64,000 nucleotides of DNA from Malania oleifera (taxonomy: Eukaryota; Streptophyta; Magnoliopsida; Santalales; Ximeniaceae). Position numbers and translations under genes: made by a program. Numbering within the stretch: the stretch's first letter is position 1; every line of letters begins with the position of its first letter. This document shows positions 33,841-45,939 of this stretch, one piece after another. The stretch spans positions 45,154,402 through 45,218,401 of the forward strand of contig NC_080425.1 in NCBI RefSeq assembly GCF_029873635.1. Direction: 5' to 3'. The notes beneath the pieces are model-generated. The model was given only the letters and a program-made list of their open reading frames with translations. It was not told the DNA's origin and did no database searches.

Positions 33841-35860
33841 ATATGATTTATGAACATTTCCAAGCCCCATATTCTTGACGTGTGCCATATCCAGCATCTG
33901 ACACATGGTCGGTAATTGTGTGGGGGAAGGGGGTATTCTTGGAAAAGGAAAGGATAGAAGATGGTACTTTGGTATTCCCCGCAATCTTCTGTTTTTTTTT
34001 TCGCTGGATTTGAAATGAGTTTGTGGGGGAGCCCCCCACCCCGGCCAATTGCTTTGGCTGCCATGTCCAGCAGGGGGATACAAAGAGAGAGGAAGAGGGA
34101 TGGAGCTTTGAGCTATGGATCTGAAGGGCAGTTTGTTCAAGGTAGGTGGGGTGCAGGCCTGCACAGTGTGGCAATGTGAAGTGGTTCCTCAGGCTTTGAT
34201 GCTTCCTCCCGTTTGGAATTCAAGGATTTGAGTTGGCTTTGGGTTTGTTCTAGGTTTATTTCATCCTTGCTCCTTTGGCCTCCTCTTGGCAATTTGTCCC
34301 CAGTCATCTGCTTGTCCATCGGCCAAGGTGTATGCTCTCGCTTGGCCATGGAGAATATTTGGGCAGAGGATTGAAAGGTGAAGATGCAATCCTACCATGT
34401 GAAAGGATGCTCAAAGTAGCAATTGAGATGGAAGGGTCTAGAGGACATTCTAGTTTTGCCATGAGGGAGCTAGGTTAATCCATTTCTCTGCCATTTGGTG
34501 TTGTCCTAAGCTTCTGTTTCTTACTTTTCTTTTGAGCAAAGACAGTGTTTGCTTGGAGTGTTCTTGGGGCTGTGGACAGAACTCCCACCCTCCATGTCTA
34601 CATGAAATTGGTACCCTATGAAAGAGGAAAGTATTCCAGCTACTTTTTTGGTTATCGTTTATTTCAGCAACTTTCCCTTCTCCTTTGATGCGGCAGGGTT
34701 GGGCCTAAGTCATTCGGTTGTTGCTCCTTCAGTTCTCTTTATGCAAGAATGAGGTCAGGATTGTTTGTTAGATTTTTCTTTGAGTAAAAGAGGGGGGGGG
34801 GGGTTTGGAGTATGGTATTGAACAAAAGGATAGCATTTGTTTGTCAATTTCAAACAACTTTAGCTCTAAAAGATCCCACCCAAGAATCCCAGCTTCCATG
34901 TTCAAAATTCCAGCCAAATCATCTGCATAAACCTTAATTCAAACTTTGAATGCTCTAGGTTCTATGAATGTCAATATTAGTCATCCAATTGATTCATAAG
35001 GAACACCACTCTCAATTCTATGATGAATGCGGAAAACACCAACTCTCTCTACTCTTTAAGTGTTGAGAGGCTCAACTTTAGTTATTTTGGTGATGTAATC
35101 AATGATAGATAAAGATTGACTGAGCTCTATCTTCAAAATAAAAGCAAAGAGGCTATTAGTTTGGTTCAGAAATACAGCAATTTTCCCAATTATGGCTGTT
35201 GCTGATTGCTTCCAACATTCAATTCCTCATTTTTCTATCTATTGTATCAAAAAACCTAGAATGTTATCCTTAACTAGTACCGCTTCCCATACAAAAAACT
35301 AACAATGGACATGTTTCTCTGCCATTCAAGGGTTAAAATTTAAAATATTAGAGGTTAATCACTATTTTCTAATGAGTCGTCTATGGTTGGCCCCTCCATA
35401 ATCAAGGTTAGCGGTCTATACTTTGCTGTCCATCATACATTGATTATGATACTCCTATTCCTCAAAATCTTTGAGCTTTGGCAATTTGAATGGTGCTAGA
35501 GATGAATAACTCGGGAAAACAAAATGTAGTGAAATGTCCATGTGTATACAACACCAATGGTGTATTCTGACTGAAATTTACATGCCAAAAGCCAACTATC
35601 CAAAAAAGGAAAAAAAAAATTAAAAATACACAAATTGATGTATTTTTTATTTTTTTTAATAATCCCTTCATTAGGTTGTCGCAATCTAAAACACCTCCAA
35701 AGCCTTCACTAGTGTGTCCATCAATCCTTCAAAAATAAAGGTAAGTCAGCTTCATAGTTTTTTTTTTTTTGGGGGGGATAATAAAAGAAGTTATAGTAGA
35801 TTAAGAAAGAGAAGTTACAACCTCAGGCAAAAGATCCACACAAAATTTTTTTTTTAAAAA
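33841..35860. other. No gene recognised
   Basis: Several overlapping frames at 33831-34180 on both strands contradict each other and lack domains. A G tract lies at 34793-34803 and a T/G tract at 35759-35778. Nothing else was identified. Confidence 0.4.
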
Positions 35861-35881
35861 AATAATAATAATAATAATAAA
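35861..35881. repeat. (AAT)n microsatellite
   Basis: About seven AAT units within an A-rich stretch. Confidence 0.9.
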
Positions 35882-37840
35882 TTAAATTTATAAAGACAAT
35901 AAACAAAAAGTAAAATTAACCAAGAAACCCCTTTTCAATCCCTTTCCATCGTAATTCATTAAGCACTTTAAATTTTCTAGCTCCCACTAACACTTCTTCG
36001 CTTTGTACTTACACCCCCATCAAAGCACACTTCAATTCCTCCAGCATAAACACATTTTTAAATCCAATTTATCAATTATATCTTGGGCTTCTAAATCCTT
36101 CTTAGTAATCACCACCACTAGTGTAGATAAAATTCCATCCTTGCAGTAAAATTTAATATCCAACCCATAGCTTTCGAAAATAGGAACCCCGTCCAACTTT
36201 TCCAATGGGGCTCAATGTAAATATGATTGGTCCTCTAGAACATCACAAGAATCAGAAACGTATCATATTGTTCCCAAATCTCATCCAACAGCAAACCCCC
36301 ATCACAATCAAACTCACTAAAGTCATCATTATCGTTACCTGAAAAATCTCCCCACTTCTTAACACCCTTTCCTTTGCTATCTCCATCACTTGCTATATCC
36401 TTCATCTTAGCAGGTGTATCTTCCACGATACTCAACTCTCCTTCAAAATCTCTCCTTAAAATCGTTGGCCTTATCTCAATAGAATGCTCTCTCTTCACTT
36501 CATATAGTTTCCTCATTTCTGCACCATCAGAGCAGCCTTCTGATGAGCGTACACCCTAGAACCCTTAGACTTTTAGATTTCCTACCCAAACCAGCTTCTT
36601 TTTAATTAACCCTAGAGATACGAACCTCTAATCCCTCTGCAGAAATAGAATCAATGGCCAATTTGGCACTTCTATTCGTATCATCATTTTTGTCACAAGC
36701 TGTTTTCAGAACCAAGCTAAAAGTCTTGATTACGCTCTGCATGTTGATCCACTCGATGCTTGTCTTGGAGAATTGGAGAGAGGATTTGGATTTCATTAAC
36801 AGATAACTGAATACCCACCTCCCTTGTATCTAGCTTTTGTGAATTTAGGCCAGGATAGTAGACCTATTCAATGATAAGGTCAGAAGATAGGGGAAGGACC
36901 AAATCACCCAAATCCTTGCAATGAGCCTTTTTAGAGAAGAGGCCCATCAACGAGAGCCCCTGTTGAGAAAAGTCTTTTTTGAATCCAAATAAAGGCCCAA
37001 AGCATTATTGTTTTGACATTGGGCATGTTATATTAATTGGCCCAACTTTGTTAAAAGAGATTTCATATGCCTAGCCCAAATACAAGGTGAGTACCAAACG
37101 AGCCCACCCATATTTCATAACCCATTGTCCCTGATCACGAGCCTAGCCACCTCTACAAGAGTCACAACGACCTCCGAAATAGCTTCACCTTATGGACATT
37201 CCCCTCCTATCAAGAAATGAAGTGTTCTAGTAATGAAACTCCCGATTCCTTCAATTGCAAAACACCCTCACGCCGAAGACGCAATTTTTCTAATCGCAGA
37301 CAACTTAAGCAGCCTTCACGTTTCTTTCCTTCCAACACCACCTAAGTCCAATCTAATAGCTGAAGTGCTTGCATTGCCTACTCCTTCAAAATCATGAAAA
37401 ATTTCCTTCACAAAGTCACATAACTCATTGGCAAAGGTTCACCATTGAATTCCTTTCATGCCTCCAAGAATAAATACCGTAAAGTTTTTACCTCCCCCCC
37501 CCCCCCCCAACCCTAACTCCGAAAATTTCCTCATCCTCGTCCACCTAATTGTCGTCTAGCAATGAAAGTTCCCTTTATGTACGCTTCTAGAACCCCTTGT
37601 CCAATTGAACAAAAGTTCATAAACCATCGGCAATAGGAAATTGCCTCATTTGAGAACTCAACCACCTATTTTGAGGGGTGTTGTTCTCAAGCACCCGCCC
37701 CCTCCTTATCCAATCTCAGATCAAAGAATTTTCCTATGATCTGCACCGAGCGCTTTAACATCGCCCACTGCTAGCAATCGAGCTCATGCAAGAGTGAGAG
37801 AGTTGTTTCGCAAGAGAGAGACCCATTGCAAGGTCAGCAT
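35882..37840 (-). other. Possible LINE L1 5' region (ORF1-like), weak
   Basis: Minus-strand frames at 36235-36516 (acidic, with DEIWEQY) and 36602-36796 look coding-like but are short and lack a diagnostic domain. The stretch to 37840 has no clear frame and contains a C tract at about 37494-37508. Linking it with the L1 pieces nearby is a guess. Confidence 0.25.
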
Positions 37841-38206
37841 CATACTTTGTTGCTTTGTTCTACAATGGTTTTGGTTTATCTATTCCATAGCATCTTGATA
37901 TTTTTTGAATTCAAATGATGAATAGGATGAAAAACTTAGGGAATAAAAAATCTTAATGAAACACTGATGCATGAAGAGACTGCAAGCTATTGAAAGGTAT
38001 AAGCCAATTTTTGTATGTTAAAATTCATGTTTACATGTCAAAGATGGACGTGCGTGCAGAAGGTTGTGCATTTTATTAATTTTGGTTTTTTTTTTTTTTT
38101 TTTTTTTTCTGTTGATGTTATTGGGGCTGGGTTTCAAAATTTTATTTAGAGGACTGTAAATAAGAAAGTCTTAATTTTAATTATACTTTCTAGATTTGTG
38201 CTCTTT
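37841..38206. other. No gene recognised
   Basis: AT-rich sequence with a ~27 base T tract at about 38082-38108. No frame of note. Confidence 0.5.
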
Positions 38207-38226
38207 CATTGTCGCTGGGTGCTTTG

Positions 38227-38387
38227 GCGCAACGGTGCAGTGTTGCCATGCGACTATAGATCATGGGTTCAAGGTATGGAAACACCCTCTCGCAAAAAAG
38301 CAAGGTAAGGCTGCATACTATAGACCCATTGTGGTCTGCTCCTTTCCTAGACCCTACATACATGGGAGCTTTGTGCACCAGGCTGTC
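38227..38387 (+). mobile_element. Au-type SINE with 20 bp target duplication
   Basis: The body matches my memory of plant Au SINEs: gcgcaacggtgcag (A-box region), gggttcaaggtatgg (B-box region), ggtaaggctgc, agacccattgtggtc and gggagctttgtgcaccaggc. It is flanked by cattgtcgctgggtgctttg (38207-38226) and cattgttgttgggtgctttg (38388-38407), 18 of 20 identical. The element lacks a few bases at its 5' end compared with the family. Confidence 0.88.
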
Positions 38388-38407
38388 CATTGTTGTTGGG
38401 TGCTTTG

Positions 38408-39269
38408 CGGTTGTAAGCCAACATCATTCGATAGTAAATTTGTCTTTATTGTTCATAGGAATCAATTGAGCCAATAGGAATCACCTTGACTTTTAGGCAA
38501 ATCCACTCTTTTTTTTTCCTTGTAATTTTTTATTTGAGTCAAAATTTTGGTATGTGCTGAGCATTGCGAATTGTTAAACTATGTTGGTAATTTGATCACT
38601 TTTTTTTTTTTGCTCTCTTTCTTGGGTATTTGTAAGTTGAAGTTTTAATGGCTCCTCATTTTTTTTCCTAAATACTCTAGCGAGTAGAACGATTACTGTT
38701 TACTTGGTAGTGAAAGTCCCCATAGTGTGATTATCGTTTGTAAATCAAAGTAAAATAATTTACAAAATTTGATTGTTAGGCATAGTGAAATCATGTAGTC
38801 ATAATTTCAATGTTTATTCAGCTTTACTATTGGGAACCATTAAACTAAGCTAAGTAAATTAGGTGGTCATTTATACAGGAATAAATGGGAAATTGTAACT
38901 CTGCTAATCTCTGCTATTTCCTATAAGCAAACATTCCTTTGCATGCTCTGTTATGGGTGACATTTTCCTACTTCTAAAATGTATCGGCGAGCTTTGGTGA
39001 TTAAGGTATTATTTGTAGGGAAGTCTTTTGGGTTAATGCACTTCTCTAGAAATTAGAACTGATTTGAATTGTGCATCATTTGCTGTTTGGATTATTGAAT
39101 TTCTACTCTTTTCACTTGAAACAAATCAAAAATTCAAAAAAAGATTTGCAAGAAAACACACTTGATTGGTCCAAAGAACAAGAACAAATGTCCCTCCCTA
39201 AAGAAAGGTTACTCCCACTCAATAAAGATAACAAAGATGACAATTCCACGATCTTCCTATCGTTCAGAG
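38408..39269. other. No gene recognised
   Basis: AT-rich with T tracts (38508-38517, 38600-38610). No frame with recognisable content. Confidence 0.5.
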
Positions 39270-40930
39270 ATCAATTCACCCAAAAAAAAAAAAAAGAAAT
39301 GGCTTTATTTTGTTCAAAACTTAGATGAAAGAGATAAGGGAAAGAAGTAGAAAAAGGTGAATTTCCCAGCCACGGGTCTTTCCAAAAATAAATATAAGAA
39401 ACCCTCCCCACCTCAAATTTAGTGTGAGGGATGAAAGAAGGATAGATCTGAGAAATGGATCTCCACGGACTCCCCAAAGAGCATCCTAAATTAGCATTAG
39501 CATCTCACCCATTCTCATCCATCCCAAACTTACCTCTTATTGCTTTAGGCCAAAGGGATGATTCTTCTATAGGGAAGCTGCATAGCCATTTAGCTACAAG
39601 AGCAGTGTTTTTAGACACCAACATGCCAAGACCCAAACCGCCTCCTTTTTAGATCCACAGACCTCATTCCAACTCACTAGATGATCCCTATGACTCCCTC
39701 CGCCGGACCACAAAAACTCTCTCGTGATCCTCTCAAAATTGCTAGCAGTTCCCACCAGAATCTTAAAGACAAACAAGAAATATAACGGGATGCTAGCAAG
39801 ACAACCCTAAATCAAAGTAACTCTACCTCCAAGAGAGAGGAGGACTCTCTTCCAACCATCTAATTTCTTGATCACCCTTTCCACTATCGGGTTCCAAAAA
39901 TCTGCAGCTCTAGGATTGCCCCCCAAAGGGGCACCTAAGTATGTCAAAGGCCAATCCAATATACCACAACCTACTTTGTTAGCCTGCTCCCTAACATGCT
40001 TGACTGGCACATTCATAGCTGCTAAATCACTCTTCCCCACATTTATTTTTAGCCCAAACACCCTCTCAAAAATATGAAGGATACCCAAAATACTCCTACA
40101 AGAAAGCTTGTGATCGTCTAAAAAGAAGATGGTGTCATTAGTGAACTGGAGCTTCTAGACCTTTAACCAAACCCTTCTCCACCATTCCATCCACCATCCT
40201 ATTCATCTACTACAAGGACAAACAAAAAGGGGATTAGGGTCTCCTTGTCTAATACCCCTTGAAGCACCAAACCAAGATTTAGGCTCACCATTCACAATTA
40301 CCAAAAACCACACATAAGACAAAAAACCCTTGATCCAACAATGTGGACACACCCAAAAACCCTTTCTTGTAAAAACTCTATCCAAGAAACTCCTACTCAC
40401 TCTATTGTAGGCTTTCTCAAAATCTAGTTTAAAGATGAACCCTTTCTTCTTATTCCTACGAATATCCTCTACTATCTCGTTGGCAACTAAAATAGCAACC
40501 ATTATTTGCCTTCTCCTCACAAATGCACTTTGACCGCTAGATATGGTATCATCAAGCACTGCACTCAACCTATTAGCTAAGACTTTAGTAATAATCTTAT
40601 ACACGCTAGAGACAAGACTAATAGGTCTTAAATCCTCCACTTTAATAGAATTAGTTTTCTTCAGAACCAAGGCTACAAAGGAGGAATTAATACTCTTAGC
40701 AAGGACACCTTTTTCAAAGAACTCGCTAAAAACTTTCAGCAGATCCTCCTTTACTATTTCCTAACGCTCTAAGAAAACAAAATAATGTTAAAACCATATG
40801 GGCCTAGAGCCTCATCTCTTTCCATACCAAAAACCACCCCCTACTTCCTCCTCATCAAAAGGTCTCTCTAACCAACGCATCTTATCAGTAGATATAGGGT
40901 TCCAATCTAATCCCCTATCATCAGCCTACA
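39270..40930 (-). mobile_element. L1-type LINE, ORF2 RT and C-terminal part (copy B)
   Basis: The minus-strand frame at 40203-40670 is typical L1 RT: LRPISLVSSVYKIITKVLAN, GQSAFVRRRQI, KLDFEKAYNRV and GIRQGDP. Further parts follow: FGLKINVGKSDLAAMNV and WPLTYLGAPLGGNP (39807-40088), NFERITREFLWSGG and LVSWNEVC (39594-39776), FWKDPWLGN (39271-39477). The RT catalytic segment falls in a damaged stretch at about 40100-40200. Upstream (40770-40930) has ERPFDEEEV-like text as in L1. The 5' endonuclease and 3' tail are missing. This is a truncated, inactive copy. Confidence 0.9.
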
Positions 40931-41103
40931 ATAATCCTCCTCCGAAAAAAAGCTTTGGTAGAAACTAATGATAACACAAGCAATATGACAAAAAAAAATT
41001 AGCAAACGTGTACTTCGCATGTGTAACACAAATTCTTTGTACACACAGTTGGTCCCAAGCCCGGATAAAGGAGCACGGTTATGTTAGGTAGCTAACAAAA
41101 ACT

Positions 41104-41622
41104 TTGTCAGATCTAAGTATCATGGATTCTTACCAAATTCACCTAGATCAATGGAATAGACCAGGTCAATATAAAAGGGAGAGGGTTAATAAGTTAGCAC
41201 AAGAAACTAAGATAATATTAGCAACTTGGAATATAGGGACTCTCATGGAAAAAAGTATGGAAATAGTGGAAAAAATGTTGAGAAGGAAAATTAACTTCAT
41301 TTGCCTTCAAAAAACGAAATGGGTAGAAGAGAAAGCTAGAGAAATTGAAAAATCAGGATTTAAACTTTGGTACACTGGTAAAGAGAAACATAAAAACGGG
41401 GCGGGTATTATTGTAGATAGAGACCTAAAAGATAATGTAATAGATGTTAAAAGAATAGGGGATAGGATTATTAAAATTAATATAGCTTTAGGCCTAGAGA
41501 TAGTGAACGACATTAGTACATATGCTCCCCAAATAGGCCTAGAAAAAAATTTGAAAAGACAATTTTGGGAAAATATGGATAGAATTTTACAAGGGATACC
41601 AAGGCTGAAAAGACATTCATAG
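41104..41622 (+). pseudogene. RTE apurinic-type endonuclease domain
   Basis: A 172-residue frame with ILATWNIGTLMEKSMEIVEK (the N-terminal catalytic Asn motif WNIGTL), INFICLQKTKWVEEKAREI (LQKTKW, where active copies have LQETKW), GIIVDRDL and ISTYAPQIGLE (the YAPQ motif). This domain nicks target DNA to prime reverse transcription. The catalytic Glu of the LQETKW box is Lys here. The frame ends early, and the rest of the domain (H/D motifs near 41620-41900, GHIGKD-like and SQIDFFLT-like text) is in another frame. Confidence 0.88.
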
Positions 41623-42836
41623 GAGCTGATTTGTATGGTCACATTGGCAAGGATAATATAGTGATAGGATACATGGAGGTCGTGGATATGGAGATAAAAA
41701 TGAGGCGGGTGATTCAATATTAGATTTTGTCACGTATTACGATATGGTTATATTTAATACATGTTTTATAAAAAGAGAAGAACACTTAATGACTTTCGGA
41801 AGTGGGTATAATAAAAGCCAAATAGATTTCTTCTTAACTAAGATGGAGATCGTCTATCTTGCAAGGAGTGTAAAGTTATTCGAGGTAAAAGTTTGGCTAC
41901 ACAACATAGAGTCTTACTATTAGATATTCATATTAAAAAATGGAAGAGGAGTAGCATAAATCAACACAAGAGGGCTAGATAGTGAGTGGAACTTGAAGGG
42001 AGATAATATAGTAAAATTCAAAGATAAGATGAACAAAGAGTGTGATTGGACAGTAGGAGGATAAGGTTGATGCAAAAACTGTTTGGAATAAAATGGCAAA
42101 TTCAAACATAAGGATAGCAAAAGAGGTTTTATGTGAGTCCAAAGGAAGATACTTGGGTAGTAAAGAAAGTTGATGGTAGGATCAAGAAGCCCAAAAAGTT
42201 GTTAAGACAAAAATAAATTGGTATAAAATATGGCAAAATTGTAGAAATATAGAAAACCTTGAAAAATATAAAGAAGCGAGAAAAAATGCAAAAAAGAATA
42301 TCAATGAAGGTAAACATAGAGTTTATGATACTTCATATACTAAACTAGATACAAAGAAGGAGAAAAAAACAACTATAGATTTGCTAGAGCTAGAGAAAGA
42401 AAATGCAAAGATTTAGGTGATGCAAAATGTATAAAGGACAAGAATGATAATGTCTTATTTAGAGAAGAAGACATAAAAGAGAGGTGGCGAAGATAATTTG
42501 ATAAGTTGTTTAACGAAAACCAAAATGAAATATTGAACTTGGAAGTAACAAATGAAGAGAAGATTAAAAATAGTAAATTTATTCACAAAATTAGAGTCCT
42601 TGAAGTTAAGATGGCATTAAAAAAAATGAAAAGTGAGAAATCTATAGGACCAGATAAATACCAATTGAAGTTTGGAAATGTTTAGGGGATAAAGGAATTA
42701 TTGGTTAACTAATCTATTCAATAATATTATAAAAACCGTGAAAATGCCAGAAGAATAGAGGAAAAGTACGTTAGTACCTTTTTATAAAAACCAAGGTGAT
42801 AGTCAAAACTATAATAACTCTCATGGAATTAAGATT

Positions 42837-43452
42837 ATGAGTCATACGATGAAATTATGGGTAAAGGTAATTGAACATAGAATAAGATTAGAAATGAAGA
42901 TTTCAGAAAATCAATTTGGTTTTATGTCTAGGAGATCAACAATAGAATCTATTCATTTTTTAAGAAGTTTAATGGAAAAATTTAGGGATAAGAAGAAAGA
43001 CTTGCATACGATTTTTATTGATCTAGAAAAAGCTTATGATGGAGTACCTAGGGAAGTGCTTTGGTGGGTATTAGAAAGTTTGCAGTAGATATACAGACGT
43101 CATTAGGGATATGTATGATAGAGTAGTGACTAGAATTAAGATTGTAGGGGGAGATTCTAGAGAGTTTCCAATCACAATATGAGTACATCAAGGTTCTATT
43201 TTGAGTCCTTATCTTTTTATTTTAATAATTGATGAAATTACTAGGAATATCCAAAATGAAATCCCTTGGTGTATGTTGTTTGTAGATGATATCATGTTGA
43301 TTGATGATACTAAGAGTGGAGTGGAATCTAAGCTAGAACTCTGGAGAACTACATTAGAGTCTAAAGGGCTTAAGATAAGTAGGACTAAGATAGAATATAT
43401 GAAATGTAATTTCAGTATGCAAGGAGTAGCAACAGAGAGAACATTAAACTAG
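42837..43452 (+). pseudogene. RTE reverse transcriptase, two readable segments
   Basis: Segment 1 (42837-43088): MSHTMKLWVKVIEHRIRLEM, ISENQFGFMSRRSTIESIH, FIDLEKAYDGVPREVLWW. Segment 2 (43201-43452): MSPYLFILIIDEITRNIQNE, MLFVDDIMLIDD (RT catalytic box, FVDD where FADD is usual) and KLELWRTTLESKGLKISRTK. The two are separated by a damaged stretch containing an SREFPIT-like text. The C-terminal text (LTLKDKIRNKH, RKGRLKWFGHLKRRP) continues after the hAT insertion at 44769. Confidence 0.9.
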
Positions 43453-43727
43453 ATAATCAAAAGATTAGTTGCACTGATATATTTAGATATCTTGGATCTA
43501 TTATGCAAGGTGCAGGGAAAATTGAAGATAATGTAGTACATAGAATTAAGATAGGTTGGGGAAAATGGACGAGTGCATCAGATATGTGTTGTGTGATCGT
43601 AGAATACCCTTAATATTAAACAAAAAGTTTTATAAGACAGCTATAAGTCTAGCTATGGTTTATGGTTCAAAATGCTAGGCAACTAAGAAATATGTACAGA
43701 AAATGAAAGTTCTAAGAAGCGTATGTT

Positions 43728-44768
43728 TAGGGGTGGCAAAACGGGTTAACTGGTCGAATTTGGGAGGATCATAAATGGGTAGGGATTAAACGGGCTCGAA
43801 TTCGGGTTAACCCGTTTAATAACGGTCGACTAACATATAAACCCAAACCCGCTCGTTTAATAAACGGGTCGTGAACGAGTGGCCAATTTAAAAAATAATT
43901 TATAAATTTTAATTTTTTCTTAATTTTTTTAAAATAAAAGCACTTCTTATTTTATTTTTTAATTCTTAAAAAAAAACATAAAATATAAAAAAAAAATGAT
44001 TGAGTGAGAGCCAAGAGGGAGACTGAGAGGGAAAGCCAAGAGGGATACTGAGAGTGAAAAGGAGATGGAGACCGAGGGTGAGAGGGAGACTAAGAGATAA
44101 GGAGAGTGGAGAGCTAGTATTTTTCAAGAACAATAACATGAAGTATGACCCAAATGCGCCGCATAGGCGGGGCCGCGTCTGGCCACCAAAGTCGAGGATT
44201 TCACTGCCTCCGAGCATGGTTCTTTCATCCAGCAAGCCGCAAGGCCGCCCGCCAAAGGACCCATCAGCGTCCGGGCCGTCGAAGAGTGGGAAGCCCTATG
44301 GATTTGAGACTGAGAGTGAAACAAGGGCAGCGGCGGCGAGAAACGGAGAGGAGGGCATCTGGGACCTAAAGACCCAAACGACCACCATTCGAGCGTTGTG
44401 AGGGAGATGGCGAGCTTCAGCTTTCAGAAGAATCATAACTTGGAAGTGGGATTGTTGTTGGAAGATGGCGTTGGCGTGCGGTGTGTGGCGTGCTGGGCGG
44501 ACAGGCAAGGGCACAGTCGCGCAAGGCAATGGAGTGCAGGACGGAATAGTGGATAGAAATTAGGGTTTTAGGTGTAATGTGTTTATATAGTAGGCAAATA
44601 AACGAGTCACCCGTGACCCGAACCCGGGTTGACTCGTTTATAAGTGGGTCGGTTTCGGGTTGACCCATTTATGAACGGATCGGCTTGTATAAAACCCAAA
44701 CCCAATTTAACGGGCGGATCACAAGTCACTGGTCACCCTTTGAGTTTTGACCCGTTTTGCCACCCCTA
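43728..44768. mobile_element. Non-autonomous hAT element, 1,041 bp, nested in the RTE LINE
   Basis: Perfect 19 bp terminal inverted repeats TAGGGGTGGCAAAACGGGT at both ends. Flanking 8 bp copies are cgtatgtt (43720-43727) and catacgtt (44769-44776), 6 of 8 identical, as expected for hAT. Subterminal regions hold many cgggtt/aacccg motifs. No transposase is present. The centre (44140-44520) is markedly GC-rich compared with the rest and carries overlapping frames on both strands; it may be captured host sequence. The LINE reading resumes right after the element. Confidence 0.9.
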
Positions 44769-45169
44769 CATACGTTAAGGTGGATGATTGATTTAACTTT
44801 AAAAGATAAAATAAGAAATAAACATACACGCAATAATTTAAGCATAGCACCTATTGAAAACAAGGTAAGGAAGGGGCGACTTAAATGGTTTGGGCATTTG
44901 AAACGTAGGCCTAGTAGAGCAACTTTGAGGAGGAGTGAGTTGGCTATGGTTTCTGGCATGAAAAGGGGTATAGGGATAAGCCTAAAATAACTTGAAATGA
45001 GGTAGTGCGGAAGGATTTAAGGGCCCTTAATTTAATAGAAGAAAATGGTCTAGATCAAGTGAATTGGTGGAAAAGGATTCATGTAGCTGAACCCATCTAG
45101 TAGGACTCAAGGCTTCTTGTTATTTTTTTTGTCATTGTACCTTATTTGGATATTATACTTTTCCTCAAC

Positions 45170-45678
45170 TACCCCAAGCAAATTCAAACAATTATTTCCA
45201 TCTTATTATTGTGACTTTTAAGCTACCTCGCTGCGTAGCCCAAGCTTTTCTAGTATTTCCAATTTCTAAGTCAGTCTATTCACAAGCACCTTCGCAATAC
45301 TCTTCTACATGCTAGTAACCAAATTAATAGACCAAAAATCAGCAACATGAATAGATCTACTCCACTTAAGCACCAAGGTGATGAAAGTCAAATTAATGCT
45401 CTTACTCAAAACACCATGAAAAAGAACTCCTTTAAAATCTTAACCACGACCCAAATGGACAAAAGCGATACTAATACCATCAAGAGCCTAGAGCCTTATC
45501 CCCATCCATCTCAAACATTACCTGGCTAACCTCACTTCCCTCAAAAGGTCTCTCCAACCAAGACTGCAAAAACAAATATATGGGATTCCGCTCCAGCCCA
45601 TCAATCATTTGCCTTCCTCCATTGTCCTCCGCAAAAGGGTGTGCAAAAATATCTGCAAACTCACTTGCATGAAGGCCT
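45170..45678 (-). mobile_element. L1-type LINE fragment (copy C)
   Basis: The minus strand gives EFADIFAHPFAEDNGGRQMI, SWLERPFEGSEVSQVMFEMD and GDKALGS, the L1 text between endonuclease and RT (usual form ERPFEEEEV...GDKAPGPDGF). Decayed RT text follows to about 45170. It is broken off at 45679 by an LTR-like sequence. Confidence 0.8.
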
Positions 45679-45930
45679 GTTGGAGATGGAGGATACAAGA
45701 TAGGTCGAGAGAAGAGAAAGAATAGAACACTTCAAAACTTTGATTCCACTTAATGCAATAGCTTGAGTGCATGGTTATTTATAGGCTTTATATGGAGCCT
45801 TCTACATGTATATTAATTAGAATTTTACATATTTAATGCAGCCTATTTATCTAGATACATAAATTCCTATAGATACATTACCCAAGTCAAAAAAATTTTT
45901 CCTACTACTTGAACCAAACACTATGAACAT
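45679..45930 (-). repeat. Probable LTR, minus strand
   Basis: On the minus strand there is a TATA-like box (CCTATAAATAACC at about 45773-45785), a Leu-type U5 with ctattctttctcttctctc, and a CCAACA end at 45679, directly against L1 text. The LTR start and a target duplication could not be placed. Confidence 0.5.
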
Positions 45931-45939
45931 CAAGTTTAA

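Larger units (their letters stand above)
41040..45120 (+). mobile_element. RTE-type LINE, copy 3, nearly full length, interrupted by a hAT element
   Basis: The 5' end has ggtcccaagcccggataaag, as at the start of plant RTE elements, and the 3' end has agctgaacccatctagtagg and a degenerate T/G-rich tail. Removing the 1,041 bp hAT leaves about 3.04 kb, near the usual 3.2-3.5 kb for RTE. Endonuclease and RT segments are listed separately. Several frameshifts and stops separate the readable frames, so it is inactive. Copies 1 and 2 match its RT and C-terminal parts. Confidence 0.9.

Noticed and set aside
33831-34180. Cluster of five overlapping frames on both strands
   Set aside because: They contradict one another and contain no domain; a GC shift lengthens chance frames.
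44054-44401. Frame of 115 residues as a host gene
   Set aside because: It lies inside the hAT element and overlaps frames on the other strand. At most it is a captured fragment.
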